Below, in pieces: positions 11,372 through 21,537 of a stretch of 64,000 bases of DNA. The notes beneath the pieces were generated by a model that saw only the letters and a program-made list of their open reading frames with translations, did no database searches and was not told the origin of the DNA. The first letter of the stretch is position 1, and each line of letters begins with the position of its first letter. A program made the translations under genes and the position numbers. The stretch is from Kitasatospora cineracea (GTDB lineage Bacteria > Actinomycetota > Actinomycetes > Streptomycetales > Streptomycetaceae), in assembly GCF_003751605.1 (NCBI RefSeq), contig NZ_RJVJ01000001.1, forward strand, positions 248,001 through 312,000. Reading direction: 5' to 3'.

Positions 11372-12238
11372 TCACAACGACGCCCTTCGGGCGGTGGTGA
11401 AGCGGGGCCGGTTGTTGAGGTCCCGGTGGTCGGCGGCGTCCGTCCAGCCGCCCTCCTCGCGGAAGATCCACGGGACCTGCCCGCCCTGGGTGTCCGCGTG
11501 CTCGATCACCACCGCGCCGCCGGGCCGCAGCAGCCGGGCCGCGACGCGTTCGATGCCGCGGATGGTGTCCAGGCCGTCCTCGCCGGAGAACAGCGACATC
11601 TGCGGGTCGTGGTCGCGGGCCTCGGGGGCGACGTACTCCCACTCGGTGAGCGGGATGTACGGCGGGTTGCTGATCACCAGGTCGAACCGGCCGTCCCAGC
11701 CGCGGTCGTCGACGAAGGCCTGGGTGGCGTCGCCCTGGTGCAGGTGCACCCGGGCGCGGTCGGGGCTGGCCTCGACGTTGCGGCGGGTGTAGGCGAGGGC
11801 GCCCTCGTCGAGTTCGAAGGCGTGCACGGTCGAGCGGGGCAGTTCCTGGGCGAGGGCCAGCGCGATCGCCCCGGAGCCGGTGCACAGGTCGACCACCAGC
11901 GGTTCGGCCACGTCCATCGCGCGGACCGCGTCTATCGCCCACTCGACCACCGACTCGGTCTCCGGCCGGGGAACGAACACCCCCGGCCCGACCTCCAGTT
12001 CGAGGTAGCGGAAGAACGCCCGACCGGTGATGTGCTGCAGCGGCTCGCGCTGCTCGCGGCGGGAGACCGCCTCCCAGTACCGGGCGTCGAAGTCCCCGTC
12101 CGGCACGGTGTGCAGCTGGCTGCGCTTCACCCCGTGGGTGTGCGCCGCCAGCTCCTCGGCGTCGAAGCGCGGCGAGGGCACGCCGGCCGCGGCCAGGCGC
12201 TGGGTGGCCTGGGCCACCTCGGCGAGCAGCAGGTTCAT
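11372..12238 (-). CDS. prmC: Release factor glutamine methyltransferase
   Basis: S-adenosylmethionine-dependent enzyme that methylates the glutamine of the GGQ motif in release factors. The 288-residue product has an N-terminal helical domain (1-75), the SAM site VVDLCTGSGAIALALA (about 120), and the catalytic NPPY in DLVISNPPYIPLTE (about 195). It follows prfA by 26 bp, so enzyme and substrate are co-transcribed, the common arrangement. Confidence 0.96.
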   Translation of the reverse strand: MNLLLAEVAQATQRLAAAGVPSPRFDAEELAAHTHGVKRSQLHTVPDGDFDARYWEAVSRREQREPLQHITGRAFFRYLELEVGPGVFVPRPETESVVEWAIDAVRAMDVAEPLVVDLCTGSGAIALALAQELPRSTVHAFELDEGALAYTRRNVEASPDRARVHLHQGDATQAFVDDRGWDGRFDLVISNPPYIPLTEWEYVAPEARDHDPQMSLFSGEDGLDTIRGIERVAARLLRPGGAVVIEHADTQGGQVPWIFREEGGWTDAADHRDLNNRPRFTTARRASL

Positions 12239-12264
12239 ACCCTCGGGCCCCTTAGCTCCTAGGC

Positions 12265-13341
12265 TCAGTTCTCCTGCGCGGCGGCCAGCTTGGCCGCGGC
12301 GTCGGCGTCCACGCAGGACTGGATGACCGCGTTGAGGTCGCCGTCCAGCACCTGGTCCAGGTTGTACGACTTGAACCCGGTGCGGTGGTCGGAGATGCGG
12401 TTCTCCGGGAAGTTGTACGTCCGGATCCGCTCGGAGCGGTCCACGGTGCGCACCTGGCTGCGGCGGGCGTCGGACGCCTCCCGCTCGGCCTCCTCCTGCG
12501 CGGCGGCCAGCAGCCGCGAACGCAGGATGCGCATCGCCTGCTCCTTGTTCTGCAGCTGGCTCTTCTCGTTCTGGCAGGACGCCACGATACCGGTCGGCAG
12601 GTGGGTGATCCGGACCGCGGAGTCGGTGGTGTTCACCGACTGCCCGCCGGGGCCGGAGGAGCGGTAGACGTCGATCCGCAGGTCGTTGGCGTGGATCTCC
12701 ACCTCGACCTCCTCGGCCTCCGGGGTGACCAGCACGCCCGCGGCGGAGGTGTGGATCCGGCCCTGCGACTCGGTCGCGGGCACCCGCTGCACCCGGTGCA
12801 CGCCGCCCTCGTACTTCAGCTGCGCCCAGACGCCGTGGCCCGGCTCGGGGTTGCCCTTGGTCTTGACCGCCACCGAGACGTCCTTGTACCCGCCGAGGTC
12901 GGACTCGTTGGCGTCGATGATCTCGGTCTTCCAGCCGAGCCGCTCCGCGTAGCGCAGGTACATCCGCAGCAGGTCGCCGGCGAACAGCGCGGACTCCTCG
13001 CCGCCCTCGCCCGCCTTGACCTCCAGGATGACGTCCTTGTCGTCGTTGGGGTCGCGCGGCACCAGCAGCAGCCGCAGCTCCTCGGTCAGCTCCTCCTGCC
13101 GGGCCTCGGACGCCTTCGCCTCGGCGATGAAGTCCGGGTCCTCGGTGGCGAGTTCGCGCGCGGCGACGATGTCCTCGCCGGCCTGCCGCCAGGCCAGGTA
13201 CGTCCGGGTGATCGGGGTCAGCTCGGCGTACCGCTTGGCCAGCTTGCGGGCGTTCGCCTGGTCGGCGTGCACCGACGGGTCGGCCAGCCTCTTCTCGAGG
13301 TCGGCGTGCTCGACGAGGAGCTCCTCGACTGCCTCGAACAT
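12265..13341 (-). CDS. prfA: Peptide chain release factor 1
   Basis: Recognises UAA and UAG stop codons and triggers peptide release. The 358-residue product has the stop-codon-reading tripeptide P-A-T in [14 protein letters not shown] and the peptidyl-transfer GGQ in [14 protein letters not shown]. An AGGA ribosome site lies 7 bases before the ATG. The preceding gene rpmE ends in a strong terminator, so prfA probably has its own promoter in the roughly 60 bp between. Confidence 0.97.
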   Translation of the reverse strand: MFEAVEELLVEHADLEKRLADPSVHADQANARKLAKRYAELTPITRTYLAWRQAGEDIVAARELATEDPDFIAEAKASEARQEELTEELRLLLVPRDPNDDKDVILEVKAGEGGEESALFAGDLLRMYLRYAERLGWKTEIIDANESDLGGYKDVSVAVKTKGNPEPGHGVWAQLKYEGGVHRVQRVPATESQGRIHTSAAGVLVTPEAEEVEVEIHANDLRIDVYRSSGPGGQSVNTTDSAVRITHLPTGIVASCQNEKSQLQNKEQAMRILRSRLLAAAQEEAEREASDARRSQVRTVDRSERIRTYNFPENRISDHRTGFKSYNLDQVLDGDLNAVIQSCVDADAAAKLAAAQEN

Positions 13342-13400
13342 CGGTCTGTCCTACTTCCGTGAGTGTGCCGCGGGGGGAGCTTGGGGGGAGGGACGCGAAC

Positions 13401-13455
13401 GGCGCCGGCCCGGACGCCCCCGTGCACGAGCACGGGGACGTCCGAGACCGGCGCC
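13401..13455 (-). terminator. Long imperfect hairpin after rpmE
   Basis: Arms GGCGCCGG / CCGGCGCC, CGGACG / CGTCCG and CCCGTGC / GCACGGG nest around the loop ACGA, giving about 21 pairs with small internal loops. It begins 10 bases after the rpmE stop and separates rpmE from prfA. Confidence 0.8.
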
Positions 13456-13464
13456 GTGGAAGCG

Positions 13465-13689
13465 CTAGGCCTTGCCGCCGGAGAGCTTCTTGCCGAAGCG
13501 CGCCTCGAAGCGGGCCACGCGGCCACCGGTGTCCAGAATCTTCTGCTTGCCGGTGTAGAACGGGTGGCAGTTCGAGCAGACCTCGGCGCGGATCTCGCCG
13601 CTGGTCTCGGTCGAACGAGTGGTGAACTCGTTGCCGCAGGTGCAGGTCACCTTGGTGAGGACGTAGTCCGGGTGAACGTTGGACTTCAA
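13465..13689 (-). CDS. rpmE: 50S ribosomal protein L31, zinc-binding form
   Basis: Large-subunit ribosomal protein of 74 residues. Four zinc-ligand cysteines occur as CTCGN (residues 16-18) and CSNC (about 38-41), so this is the C-plus form; the zinc-free paralogue used in zinc starvation is not in this window. The start is a TTG, 6 bases after AGGAG. It appears to be a single-gene transcript, with a strong hairpin right after the stop. Confidence 0.96.
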   Translation of the reverse strand: MKSNVHPDYVLTKVTCTCGNEFTTRSTETSGEIRAEVCSNCHPFYTGKQKILDTGGRVARFEARFGKKLSGGKA

Positions 13690-13814
13690 GGGATTCTCCT
13701 AGCTGATCGGGAGGGCACCGGGTCGGCGGACATCGACTGCCGCTCGTGAACCGGGACCGACGGACCAGTGTGCCAGCACTGCCCGCATCTTCCCAAACCG
13801 GGAGGCGGATCCGG

Positions 13815-14984
13815 CTATTCCGCTCCCCCGCCCGCCACCGCCGGCCGGGACGCCCGGGCCGTCGCGGGGACGGAGACCGAGGCCGAGGCCGACGCGGGGG
13901 CCGATCCGGAGGCCGATCCGGGGGCGGACGGCGAGGCCATCGCCGGGTTGGCCGGCTGCTGCTGGAGCACCTGCGGCGGCACCGCCTGGTCGGTCCGCAG
14001 CGCCGTCCACAGCTGCTGGGCGTCCGGGGTCTTCGGGACCACCCGGTTGGGGTCGCTGACCGCGTACGCCACCGGCAGGGTGACCATGGTGAGCTGGTCC
14101 GGCCCGATCTTCTTGATCGTCTGCGCCATGCCGACCAGCGAGTTCACCGAGGCCAGGTCGGAGTCTGTGGTCAGCGAGCTGGTCAGTTTGTCGCCGAGCT
14201 TCCACATCGCCACCGGGTTGGAGGTCAGGCCGAGCGAGCCGATCTGCCCGAGCATCGCCTTGACCATCTCCTTCTGCAGCTCGATCCGGCCCAGGTCGCT
14301 GCCGTCGCCGACGCCGTGCCTGGTCCGGACGAAGGCCAGCGCCTGCGCACCGCCCAGGTGGTGGGTGCCGGGGTCGAGGTGCAGCCCGCTGTCCTTGTCG
14401 TCGATCGCCACCGTGGTGGTGACGTCCACCCCGCCGATCGCGTCGATCAGCGCGGCGAAGCCGGTGAAGTCGACCTCGACGAAGTGGTCCATCCGCATCC
14501 CGGTGAGCTGCTCGGCGGTCTTCACCGCGCAGGCCGGGCCGCCGACCTCGTACGCGGAGTTGAACATCGCGCTGCGGGCCGCGGCGACCTGTTTGCCGTC
14601 GGAGGCGGTGCAGGCCGGGCGGGACACCAGGGTGTCGCGCGGTATGGAGACCACCGAGGCGGCGGTGTGCGCCTGGTTGACGTGCACGACCATCGCGGTG
14701 TCCGAGCGGGCGGTGTCCCCGGTCTCGCCGCCCGCCAGGCTGCCGTTGGCGCCGGAGCGCGAGTCGGAGCCCAGCACCAGCACGTTGAACGCCCCGCCGG
14801 TGGAGGCGGGCGGCCGGGCGGTGCCCAGCTGGCCGGAGATGTCGACGCCGTGGATGTTCCCGTTGAGCTTCCAGTAGGCGATCCCGCCCAGTCCGGCACC
14901 GACCAGGACGAGGCCGGCCAGCGTGAACAGCGCGATCCGGAGCCCGCGGCGACGCGGGGGGCGGTGCTCGGTGTTCTCGGCCAT
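13815..14984 (-). CDS. LCP (LytR-CpsA-Psr) family glycopolymer ligase
   Basis: Membrane-anchored enzyme that moves undecaprenyl-linked glycopolymers onto peptidoglycan. The 389-residue product has a basic N-terminus, one transmembrane helix (about 15-38), and an extracellular LCP domain with FNVLVLGSDSR, SDTAMVVHV, VVSIPRDTLV and the arginine-bearing FVRTRHGVGDGSDLGR. The C-terminal tail (about 355-389) is Ala/Ser/Pro-rich. It lies between the rho terminator and rpmE. The WecA-like transferase at 7015-8361 could supply a lipid-linked substrate, which is inference. Confidence 0.92.
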   Translation of the reverse strand: MAENTEHRPPRRRGLRIALFTLAGLVLVGAGLGGIAYWKLNGNIHGVDISGQLGTARPPASTGGAFNVLVLGSDSRSGANGSLAGGETGDTARSDTAMVVHVNQAHTAASVVSIPRDTLVSRPACTASDGKQVAAARSAMFNSAYEVGGPACAVKTAEQLTGMRMDHFVEVDFTGFAALIDAIGGVDVTTTVAIDDKDSGLHLDPGTHHLGGAQALAFVRTRHGVGDGSDLGRIELQKEMVKAMLGQIGSLGLTSNPVAMWKLGDKLTSSLTTDSDLASVNSLVGMAQTIKKIGPDQLTMVTLPVAYAVSDPNRVVPKTPDAQQLWTALRTDQAVPPQVLQQQPANPAMASPSAPGSASGSAPASASASVSVPATARASRPAVAGGGAE

Positions 14985-15072
14985 ATCGCCTCATTTCGCC
15001 CTCAGTGCGACCTTTCGAGCATAAGTGACGCGCCGGTACGGCGAGCGGTTTCCGGTCCCCGCACGGGAAAAG

Positions 15073-15114
15073 CCCGGGACCCCGCACCGCCGAGCGGCGG
15101 TGCGGGGTCCCGGG
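15073..15114 (-). terminator. Terminator after rho
   Basis: A perfect 19-bp stem, CCCGGGACCCCGCACCGCC and its complement, around a GAGC-type loop. On the minus strand it is followed by CTTTTCC. It lies 20 bases after the rho stop and upstream of the LCP gene. Confidence 0.88.
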
Positions 15115-15133
15115 GAGGGCGGTGCTACCGGCG

Positions 15134-17260
15134 TCAGTCGCCCGAGCCGGGGGTGTTCTTGGCGATCTGCATCAGGAACTCGGCGTTCGACTTGGTCTGC
15201 TTCATCTTGTCCAGCAGCAGCTCGATCGCCTGCTGCGAGTCGAGCGCGTGCAGGACCCGGCGGAGCTTCCAGGTGATGGCCAGCTCCTCGTGGCCGAGCA
15301 GGATCTCCTCCTTGCGGGTGCCGGAGGCGTCCACGTCGACGGAGGGGAAGATGCGCTTGTCGGAGAGCTTCCGGTCGAGCTTGAGCTCCATGTTGCCGGT
15401 GCCCTTGAACTCCTCGAAGATCACCTCGTCCATCCGCGAGCCGGTGTCGACCAGCGCGGTGGCGAGGATGGTCAGCGAGCCGCCGTTCTCGATGTTGCGC
15501 GCGGCGCCGAAGAACTTCTTCGGCGGGTACAGCGCGGTCGAGTCGACACCACCGGACAGGATGCGGCCGGAGGCGGGCGCGGCCAGGTTGTAGGCGCGGC
15601 CCAGGCGGGTGATGGAGTCCAGCAGGATCACCACGTCGTGGCCCAGCTCCACCAGGCGCTTGGCGCGCTCGATGGCGAGCTCGGCGACGGTGGTGTGGTC
15701 CTCGGCCGGGCGGTCGAAGGTCGAGGAGATGACCTCGCCCTTCACCGACCGCTGCATGTCGGTGACCTCTTCCGGACGCTCGTCCACCAGGACGACCATC
15801 AGGTGGCACTCGGGGTTGTTGTGGGTGATCGCGTTGGCGATCGCCTGCATGATCATGGTCTTGCCGGTCTTCGGCGGGGCCACGATCAGACCGCGCTGGC
15901 CCTTGCCGATCGGCGACACCAGGTCGATGATCCGGGTGGTCAGCACGCCCGGGTCGGTCTCCAGGCGCAGCCGCTCCTGCGGGTACAGCGGGGTCAGCTT
16001 GCCGAACTCGGGGCGGCCGCGGCCGCTGTCCGGGTCCATGCCGTTGACGGAGTCCAGCCGCACCATGGCGTTGAACTTCTCGCGGCGCTCGCCGTCCTTG
16101 GGCTGGCGGACCGCGCCGGTGATGGCGTCGCCCTTGCGCAGGCCGTGCTTGCGGACCTGGGCCAGCGAGACGTAGACGTCGTTCTGGCCGGGCAGGTAGC
16201 CCGAGGTCCGGACGAAGGCGTAGTTGTCGAGGATGTCCAGGATGCCCGCGACGGGGATCAGGACGTCGTCGTCGCTCAGCGGGACCTCGGGGCCGGTGGT
16301 GCCCTCGAAGCCCTCGCGGCGACGGCCCCGGCGGTCGCGGTAGCGGCCGCGGCGGCCGCGCCGGCCGTCGCCGAACTCGTCGTCGTCGTAGCCGCCCTGC
16401 TGCTGGTGGGCGTTGCCGCCGCCCTGCTGCTGGGCGCCGCCCTGCTGCTGGTTCTGCTGCTGGTTCTGCTGCTGGCGGCCCTGGCCGCCGTCCTGCTGGC
16501 GGTCGGTGCGGTCGCGCTCGCGGCGGTTGCGGCGGTCCCGGCGGGACTCCCGGACCTCGTTGTCGCTCTCGGCCGCGGGGGCCTCGGTGCGCTCGGTGCG
16601 CTCGCCGCGCTCGCGACGGTCCCGGCGCTCGCGGCGCTCGGGACGGCCCTCGCCCTCGGCGGCGGCCGGGCGCTGCGCCTCGGTCTTGGCCTCGGCGGGG
16701 GCCTGCTCGGCGGTGGCGGTGGCGGTGGCGGTGCCGGCCTCGGCGGTCGGGGCGCCGGCCGCGGCGGTGGCCCGGCGGCGCGGGCGCTCGGCCCGGGCGG
16801 TGGCGGCCGCGGTCTCGGCGGCGGCCTGCACCGGGATCTCGATCTGCGCCTGCGGCTGCGGCTCGGTGGCGGCAGCGGCGGCACGGGTGCGGCGGGCCGC
16901 CCGGGCCGGAGCCGCCGCTTCGGCCTGCTCCTCGGCCGGGGCGGCCGGAGCGGCCTCGGCGGCGGCGGGCGCGGCGGCCTTGGCGGCCTTCTTGGCGGCC
17001 GGAGCGGTGGCGCCGGAGGCGCCGGCGAGCAGCGGGTCCCCGCCGCTCTTCTCCTTGATGGCCTCGATCAGCTGGCTCTTGCGCAGCCGTCCGGTACCGC
17101 TGATCCCGAGGGACGAGGCGAGCTTCTGGAGCTCGGCCAGCACCAGGCCGTCCAGGCCGGCGGCAGCGGTACGGCGGCGCCGCGCCGGAGCCGCAGGGGC
17201 GGCTGCGTCCGACGCCTCGGCGTCCGGGCGCGCGCCCATCAGATCGGTGGTGTCGCTCAC
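15134..17260 (-). CDS. rho: Transcription termination factor Rho with Gln-rich N-terminal insertion
   Basis: Hexameric RNA helicase that ends transcription. The 708-residue product has a Rho_N SAP-like domain (about 35-75, [17 protein letters not shown]), then a large actinobacterial insertion (about 80-310). This insertion is Ala/Glu-rich, then Arg/Glu-rich, and contains a Gln/Asn/Gly tract at about 253-290 ([14 protein letters not shown]). The cold-shock-like RNA-binding domain follows (about 325-390), then the ATPase core with P-loop [12 protein letters not shown] and [11 protein letters not shown]. The start is GTG, 6 bases after GGGAAGGA. It is preceded by a leader of up to 500 bp with no gene. 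Confidence 0.96.
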   Translation of the reverse strand: MSDTTDLMGARPDAEASDAAAPAAPARRRRTAAAGLDGLVLAELQKLASSLGISGTGRLRKSQLIEAIKEKSGGDPLLAGASGATAPAAKKAAKAAAPAAAEAAPAAPAEEQAEAAAPARAARRTRAAAAATEPQPQAQIEIPVQAAAETAAATARAERPRRRATAAAGAPTAEAGTATATATAEQAPAEAKTEAQRPAAAEGEGRPERRERRDRRERGERTERTEAPAAESDNEVRESRRDRRNRRERDRTDRQQDGGQGRQQQNQQQNQQQGGAQQQGGGNAHQQQGGYDDDEFGDGRRGRRGRYRDRRGRRREGFEGTTGPEVPLSDDDVLIPVAGILDILDNYAFVRTSGYLPGQNDVYVSLAQVRKHGLRKGDAITGAVRQPKDGERREKFNAMVRLDSVNGMDPDSGRGRPEFGKLTPLYPQERLRLETDPGVLTTRIIDLVSPIGKGQRGLIVAPPKTGKTMIMQAIANAITHNNPECHLMVVLVDERPEEVTDMQRSVKGEVISSTFDRPAEDHTTVAELAIERAKRLVELGHDVVILLDSITRLGRAYNLAAPASGRILSGGVDSTALYPPKKFFGAARNIENGGSLTILATALVDTGSRMDEVIFEEFKGTGNMELKLDRKLSDKRIFPSVDVDASGTRKEEILLGHEELAITWKLRRVLHALDSQQAIELLLDKMKQTKSNAEFLMQIAKNTPGSGD

Positions 17261-17771
17261 TAAGGGTCCTTCCCTGGAGCGGACGTCGGCCTGTCTGGCA
17301 CGGCGACCGGTTGTGCTGTCCTGCCCAGCGTCTCTTTGCGCTGGTCAGGGGCTGGATTCCCGCGGAAGGCTGGTCCTTCCGGGGAGCTGCGAAGTGCGGT
17401 GCACTGTGGTGCGAAGCGGCGCGGACGGCCGGTTCTGGTGCCGACCTCGCTGCGCCTGTCGATGCCCGGGCCCCCGCCGCGCGGCGGCAGTGCGGGCCCC
17501 GCCCGGCCGAGCCTCAGTCAGGAGGCTGGGGGTGGGAGTCCGGTGCCGTCACGGCTTCGGGATGGGCCCCACTTGCGCAGGCAGGCTGCGTACGCGGTGT
17601 GGCGAACTCCCGGAGAATCGTGCTCCCGAGCTTCCGGCCCCCGTGCGGACGGGGGAACGGGATCGGGATGCGTCGCACCGGCGCCCGGAGGGCATCTGGT
17701 GCAGCAATGAGGTTAACACTACCTACCCCCTGACACATTCCCCAGCCCTTTGGTTGTCAATCGTGTCCGTC
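17261..17771 (-). promoter_or_regulatory. Gene-free region upstream of rho (possible long 5' leader)
   Basis: About 510 bp between the thrB stop and the rho start. No convincing gene was found; the small frames in it are Pro/Arg-rich and lack ribosome sites. The only recognisable promoter-like sequences lie at the far end (17715-17760), so the rho mRNA may carry an untranslated leader of about 430-450 bases. Confidence 0.5.
17715..17760 (-). promoter_or_regulatory. Candidate rho promoter(s)
   Basis: On the minus strand TTGACA lies at 17755-17760. GGGAAT (17737-17742) is followed after 19 bases by GTT (17715-17717), resembling the SigR consensus GGAAT-N18/19-GTT. A TAGTGT (17716-17721) could serve as an ordinary -10 box. 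The elements overlap and cannot be separated without start-site data. Confidence 0.35.
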
Positions 17772-18713
17772 TCACATGTCGAGCGGCAGGACGGTGGCGC
17801 CGGTGCGGTCCAGCTCCAGCCGGTGCGCCGCGAACTGCGCCCCCGCGCTGTTCCCGCGGTCGCCGGAGGCGAACTCCAGCACCTTGCCGGCGTTGGCCTC
17901 GTCGGTGAGGGCGAGCACGGTCGGTCCGGCACCCGAGATGACGGCGGGGACGCCCTCGGCGCGCAGGGCGGTGATCAGGGCCGCGCTGTCCGGCATCGCG
18001 GAGGCCCGGTAGTCCTGGTGCAGGCGGTCCTCGGTGGCGGTGAGCAGCAGCTCCGGGCGGCGGGTGAGCGCCTCGACCAGCAGGGCGGCGCGGCCCGCGT
18101 TGAGCGCGGCGTCGGAGAGCGGCACGGTCTTGGGGAGCAGGCCGCGCGCGGTCTCGGTGAGCACCTCGGTGGACGGGATGAACACGACCGGCACGACCCG
18201 GTCGGAGGGGTCCAGGGTGATGGTGCGGGCGCCGTCGTCCTCGGTCCAGGCGACGGTGAAGTTGCCGCGCAGGCAGGCCGCGACGTTGTCCGGGTGGCCC
18301 TCCAGCTCGGAGGCGAGGGCGAGCAGCGCGTCGTCGCCGAGCGCGGAGGCGCCGCCGATGGTGACGGCGCGGGCGGCGACGATGCCGGCGCAGATCGCGG
18401 CGGACGAGGAGCCCAGGCCGCGGCCGTGCGGTATCCGGTTGGCGCAGACCACTTCGAGGCCGCGGGGCTGGCCGCCGAGCCGGTCGAAGGCGGCGCGCAT
18501 CGAGCGGACCACCAGGTGGCGCTCGTCGCGGGCCAGGTTCTCGGCGCCCTCGCCGGCGATGTCCACGGCCAGGCCGGAGTCGGAGACCCGGACCACCACG
18601 TCGTCGTAGAGCCCCAGGGCGAGGCCGAAGGCGTCGAAGCCGGGGCCGAGGTTGGCGCTGGTCGCGGGGACGCGGACCCGGACGGCGGCGGCGCGGAACG
18701 CGGAACCGGCCAT
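17772..18713 (-). CDS. thrB: Homoserine kinase
   Basis: GHMP-family kinase that phosphorylates homoserine with ATP, the penultimate step to threonine. The 313-residue product has the N-terminal motif VPATSANLGPGFDAFGLALG and the ATP-binding motif PHGRGLGSSSAAICAG (about 95-110); the C-terminal glycine-rich motif ISGAGPTVLAL is near residue 260. It is the last gene of the lysA-hom-thrC-thrB run. It is separated from thrC by 290 bp that contain a long hairpin, so it may be transcribed in part on its own. Confidence 0.95.
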   Translation of the reverse strand: MAGSAFRAAAVRVRVPATSANLGPGFDAFGLALGLYDDVVVRVSDSGLAVDIAGEGAENLARDERHLVVRSMRAAFDRLGGQPRGLEVVCANRIPHGRGLGSSSAAICAGIVAARAVTIGGASALGDDALLALASELEGHPDNVAACLRGNFTVAWTEDDGARTITLDPSDRVVPVVFIPSTEVLTETARGLLPKTVPLSDAALNAGRAALLVEALTRRPELLLTATEDRLHQDYRASAMPDSAALITALRAEGVPAVISGAGPTVLALTDEANAGKVLEFASGDRGNSAGAQFAAHRLELDRTGATVLPLDM

Positions 18714-18942
18714 GCGGTGGACACACTCCTGAAAGGTGGGGGGATCCAGGCCCGGGCGATCCGGACGACGGGGCCTGCGGCGGTACGTGGCGGCGGGGTG
18801 CCGAAGGGGGCGCGCAGCATGGCGCGGCCCGCGGGGTCAAGCGTATCGAAGAGAGGTTCCGGAGCGGTACACCCCGCCCGGCTCGGATCTTCCGTGTTGC
18901 CGCAACCAGCGGAAAAGCACCGGTGGGTTGACCGGAAAGCGG

Positions 18943-18981
18943 CGGCGAGCGGTCCGCTCCCTGGGGGCGGGCCGCTCGCCG
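18943..18981 (-). terminator. Hairpin between thrC and thrB
   Basis: Perfect 10-bp arms CGGCGAGCGG / CCGCTCGCCG, extended inward by CCGCTCCC pairing with GGGGGCGG. It starts about 22 bases after the thrC stop. There is no clear U-run on the minus strand, so it may be a terminator, an attenuator or an mRNA-stabilising stem. Confidence 0.55.
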
Positions 18982-19003
18982 GGTCGACGCTCGGTCGGGC
19001 GGG

Positions 19004-20101
19004 TCAGTCGAGCAGGCCGAGGCGGCGGGCGGCCGTCTCCGGGTCGATCGGGACGATCTGCGGCTGCGGGGCGCCGGCCACCGCCCAGTCCGGGTCCTTG
19101 AGGCCGTTGCCGGTGACGGTGCAGACGATCCGCTGGCCGGGGTCGACCAGGCCGGCCTCGGCCTTGGCGAGCAGGCCGGCCACCGAGGCGGCCGAGGCGG
19201 GCTCGACGAAGACGCCCTCCTGGGAGGCCAACAGCCGGTAGGCGGACAGGATCTGGCGGTCCGTCACCTTGTCGATGAGGCCGCCGGAGTCGTCCCGGGC
19301 GGCGAGCGCGTAGTCCCAGGAGGCGGGGTTGCCGATCCGGATCGCGGTGGCGATGGTCTGCGGCTTGAGCACCGGGGCGCCGTCCACGATGGGGGCCGAG
19401 CCGGACGCCTGGAAGCCCCACATCCGCGGGGTGCGGGTGGCGAGGCCGTCCGCCGCGTACTCGCGGTAGCCCTTCCAGTAGGCGGTGATGTTGCCCGCGT
19501 TGCCGACCGGCAGGACGTGGATGTCGGGGGCGTCGCCGAGCATGTCGACGATCTCGAAGGCGGCGGTCTTCTGGCCCTCGATGCGCACCGGGTTGACCGA
19601 GTTGACCAGGGCGACCGGGTACTTCTCGGAGAGCTCGCGGGCGAGCGTCAGGCAGTCGTCGAAGTTGCCGTCGACCTGGAGGATCTTGGCGCCGTGCACC
19701 AGCGCCTGGCCCATCTTGCCGAGGGCGATCTTGCCCTGCGGGACGAGCACGGCGGAGACCATGCCGGCCCGCACCGCGTAGGCGGCGGCGGAGGCGGAGG
19801 TGTTGCCGGTGGACGCGCAGATGACGGCCTGGGCGCCGTCCTCCTTGGCCTTGGAGATGGCCATGGTCATCCCGCGGTCCTTGAAGGAACCGGTCGGGTT
19901 GGCGCCCTCGACCTTGAGGTAGACGTCGCAGCCGGTGCGCTCGGAGAGCACCTGGGCGGGGACGAGCGGCGTGCCGCCCTCCAGCAGGGTCACCACGGGG
20001 GTGGAGGCGGAGACCGGGAGGCGGTCGCGGTACTCCTCGATGAGGCCGCGCCACTGGTGGGTGTGGCTGCCTCGGGCGGTGCTTTCGGCAATGGCGTTCA
20101 T
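19004..20101 (-). CDS. thrC: Threonine synthase
   Basis: PLP enzyme converting O-phosphohomoserine to threonine. The 365-residue product has [32 protein letters not shown] sequence in two blocks, with the PLP lysine in GSFKDRGMT (about residue 70) and the phosphate-binding [15 protein letters not shown] (about 200). The C-terminal catalytic serine region reads [18 protein letters not shown] lies about 10 bases upstream of the ATG. It follows hom by only 10 bp, so the two are co-transcribed. Confidence 0.96.
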   Translation of the reverse strand: MNAIAESTARGSHTHQWRGLIEEYRDRLPVSASTPVVTLLEGGTPLVPAQVLSERTGCDVYLKVEGANPTGSFKDRGMTMAISKAKEDGAQAVICASTGNTSASAAAYAVRAGMVSAVLVPQGKIALGKMGQALVHGAKILQVDGNFDDCLTLARELSEKYPVALVNSVNPVRIEGQKTAAFEIVDMLGDAPDIHVLPVGNAGNITAYWKGYREYAADGLATRTPRMWGFQASGSAPIVDGAPVLKPQTIATAIRIGNPASWDYALAARDDSGGLIDKVTDRQILSAYRLLASQEGVFVEPASAASVAGLLAKAEAGLVDPGQRIVCTVTGNGLKDPDWAVAGAPQPQIVPIDPETAARRLGLLD

Positions 20102-20111
20102 ACCGGTTTTC

Positions 20112-21401
20112 CTATTCCCCTTCGACCCGCATGATGCTGGCCACGTCGCGCACGCTGTCCAGTGCGCGGAGCTTGTCGACCGTCGCCGACAGGGCGGCGT
20201 CGGTGGCGCGGTGGGTGACCACGACGAGCGCGGCGTCGCCGTCGCGGCCCTGCTGGCGCACGGTGTCGATGGAGACGCCGTGCTCGGCGAAGACCGAGGC
20301 GACCTGGGCGAGCACGCCCGCGCGGTCGTCCACGTCCAGGCTCACGTGGTAGCGGGTGACCACCTCGTCCATCGGCTTGGCGGGCAGCGCGGCGTACACC
20401 GAGTCGCCGGGGCCGGTGGAGCCGTTCAGCTTGTTGCGGCAGACCGCGACCAGGTCGCCGAGGACCGCGGAGGCGGTCGGCGAGCCGCCCGCGCCGGGGC
20501 CGTAGAACATCAGCCGGCCGGCCGCCTCGGCCTCCACGAAGACCGCGTTGTACGCCTCGCGGACGGAGGCCAGCGGGTGGCTGAGCGGGATCATCGCCGG
20601 GTGCACCCGGGCGGTGACCGAGGCGCCGTCGGCGGCGCGCTCGCAGATCGCCAGCAGCTTGACCACGCAGCCCATCTGCTTGGCGGAGGCGATGTCGGCG
20701 GCGGTGACCTCGGTGATGCCCTCGCGGTAGACGTCCGCGGCGGTGACCTTGGTGTGGAAGGCGATCCCGGCCAGGATGGCGGCCTTGGCGGCGGCGTCGA
20801 AGCCTTCCACGTCGGCGGTCGGGTCGGCCTCGGCGTAGCCGAGCGCGGTGGCCTCCTCCAGCGCCTCGGAGTACCCGGCGCCGGTGGAGTCCATCTTGTC
20901 GAGGATGAAGTTGGTGGTGCCGTTGACGATGCCCAGCACCCGGTTCACCTTGTCGCCGGCCAGCGACTCGCGCAGCGGGCGCAGCAGCGGGATCGCCCCG
21001 GCGACGGCGGCCTCGTAGTAGAGGTCGACGCCGGCCGCGGCGGCCTTCTCGTGCAGTTCGGCGCCGTCCTTGGCGAGCAGCGCCTTGTTCGCGGAGACCA
21101 CCGAGGCGCCGCCCTCGAAGGCTTTCAGGATCAGCGATTTGGACGGCTCGATGCCGCCCACCACCTCGACCACCACGTCGATGTCGCCGCGGCCGACCAG
21201 GGCCTCGGCGTCGGTGGTGAGCAGGTGCTCGGGCACCCCGGGGCGGGGGCGCCCGGCCCGGCGGACCGCGATGCCGGCGAGCTCGACCGGGGCGCCGATG
21301 CGCGCGGCGAGGTCGTCGGCCGTCGTCGTCATGATGCGCGCCACCTCGGAGCCCACCACACCACAGCCCAGCAACGCCACCTTCAGCGGGCGCGTACGCA
21401 T
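20112..21401 (-). CDS. hom: Homoserine dehydrogenase
   Basis: Reduces aspartate semialdehyde to homoserine with NAD(P)H, the branch point to threonine and methionine. The 429-residue product has an N-terminal Rossmann motif [15 protein letters not shown], a catalytic domain with [13 protein letters not shown] and [14 protein letters not shown], and a C-terminal ACT domain (about 345-420, [20 protein letters not shown]) that normally gives feedback control by threonine. It starts at one of two adjacent ATGs (21401 or 21404) after GGAG; the frame upstream to 21476 is not conserved in character. It comes 136 bp after lysA. Confidence 0.95.
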   Translation of the reverse strand: MRTRPLKVALLGCGVVGSEVARIMTTTADDLAARIGAPVELAGIAVRRAGRPRPGVPEHLLTTDAEALVGRGDIDVVVEVVGGIEPSKSLILKAFEGGASVVSANKALLAKDGAELHEKAAAAGVDLYYEAAVAGAIPLLRPLRESLAGDKVNRVLGIVNGTTNFILDKMDSTGAGYSEALEEATALGYAEADPTADVEGFDAAAKAAILAGIAFHTKVTAADVYREGITEVTAADIASAKQMGCVVKLLAICERAADGASVTARVHPAMIPLSHPLASVREAYNAVFVEAEAAGRLMFYGPGAGGSPTASAVLGDLVAVCRNKLNGSTGPGDSVYAALPAKPMDEVVTRYHVSLDVDDRAGVLAQVASVFAEHGVSIDTVRQQGRDGDAALVVVTHRATDAALSATVDKLRALDSVRDVASIMRVEGE

Positions 21402-21537
21402 CATCCGACTCCGCTCTGCATTCTTCGGTCCCCGTCGGGGTGTTCCGTCGTCCCCGGGGGCTTGCCTGTTTCCCACCAGTCTCCGGGACTTTCCGCACGG
21501 ATCTACGGCTGGTCCACGTTCTGAGACGAAAATTTCG

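Noticed and set aside
17514..17738. A 74-residue minus-strand frame in the rho leader
   Set aside because: No ribosome site, the start lies inside the promoter-like sequence, and the composition is Pro/Arg-rich without conserved character.
21402..21476. N-terminal extension of homoserine dehydrogenase
   Set aside because: The extra residues are Arg/Pro-rich and unlike Hom; a GGAG site supports the ATGs at 21401 and 21404.
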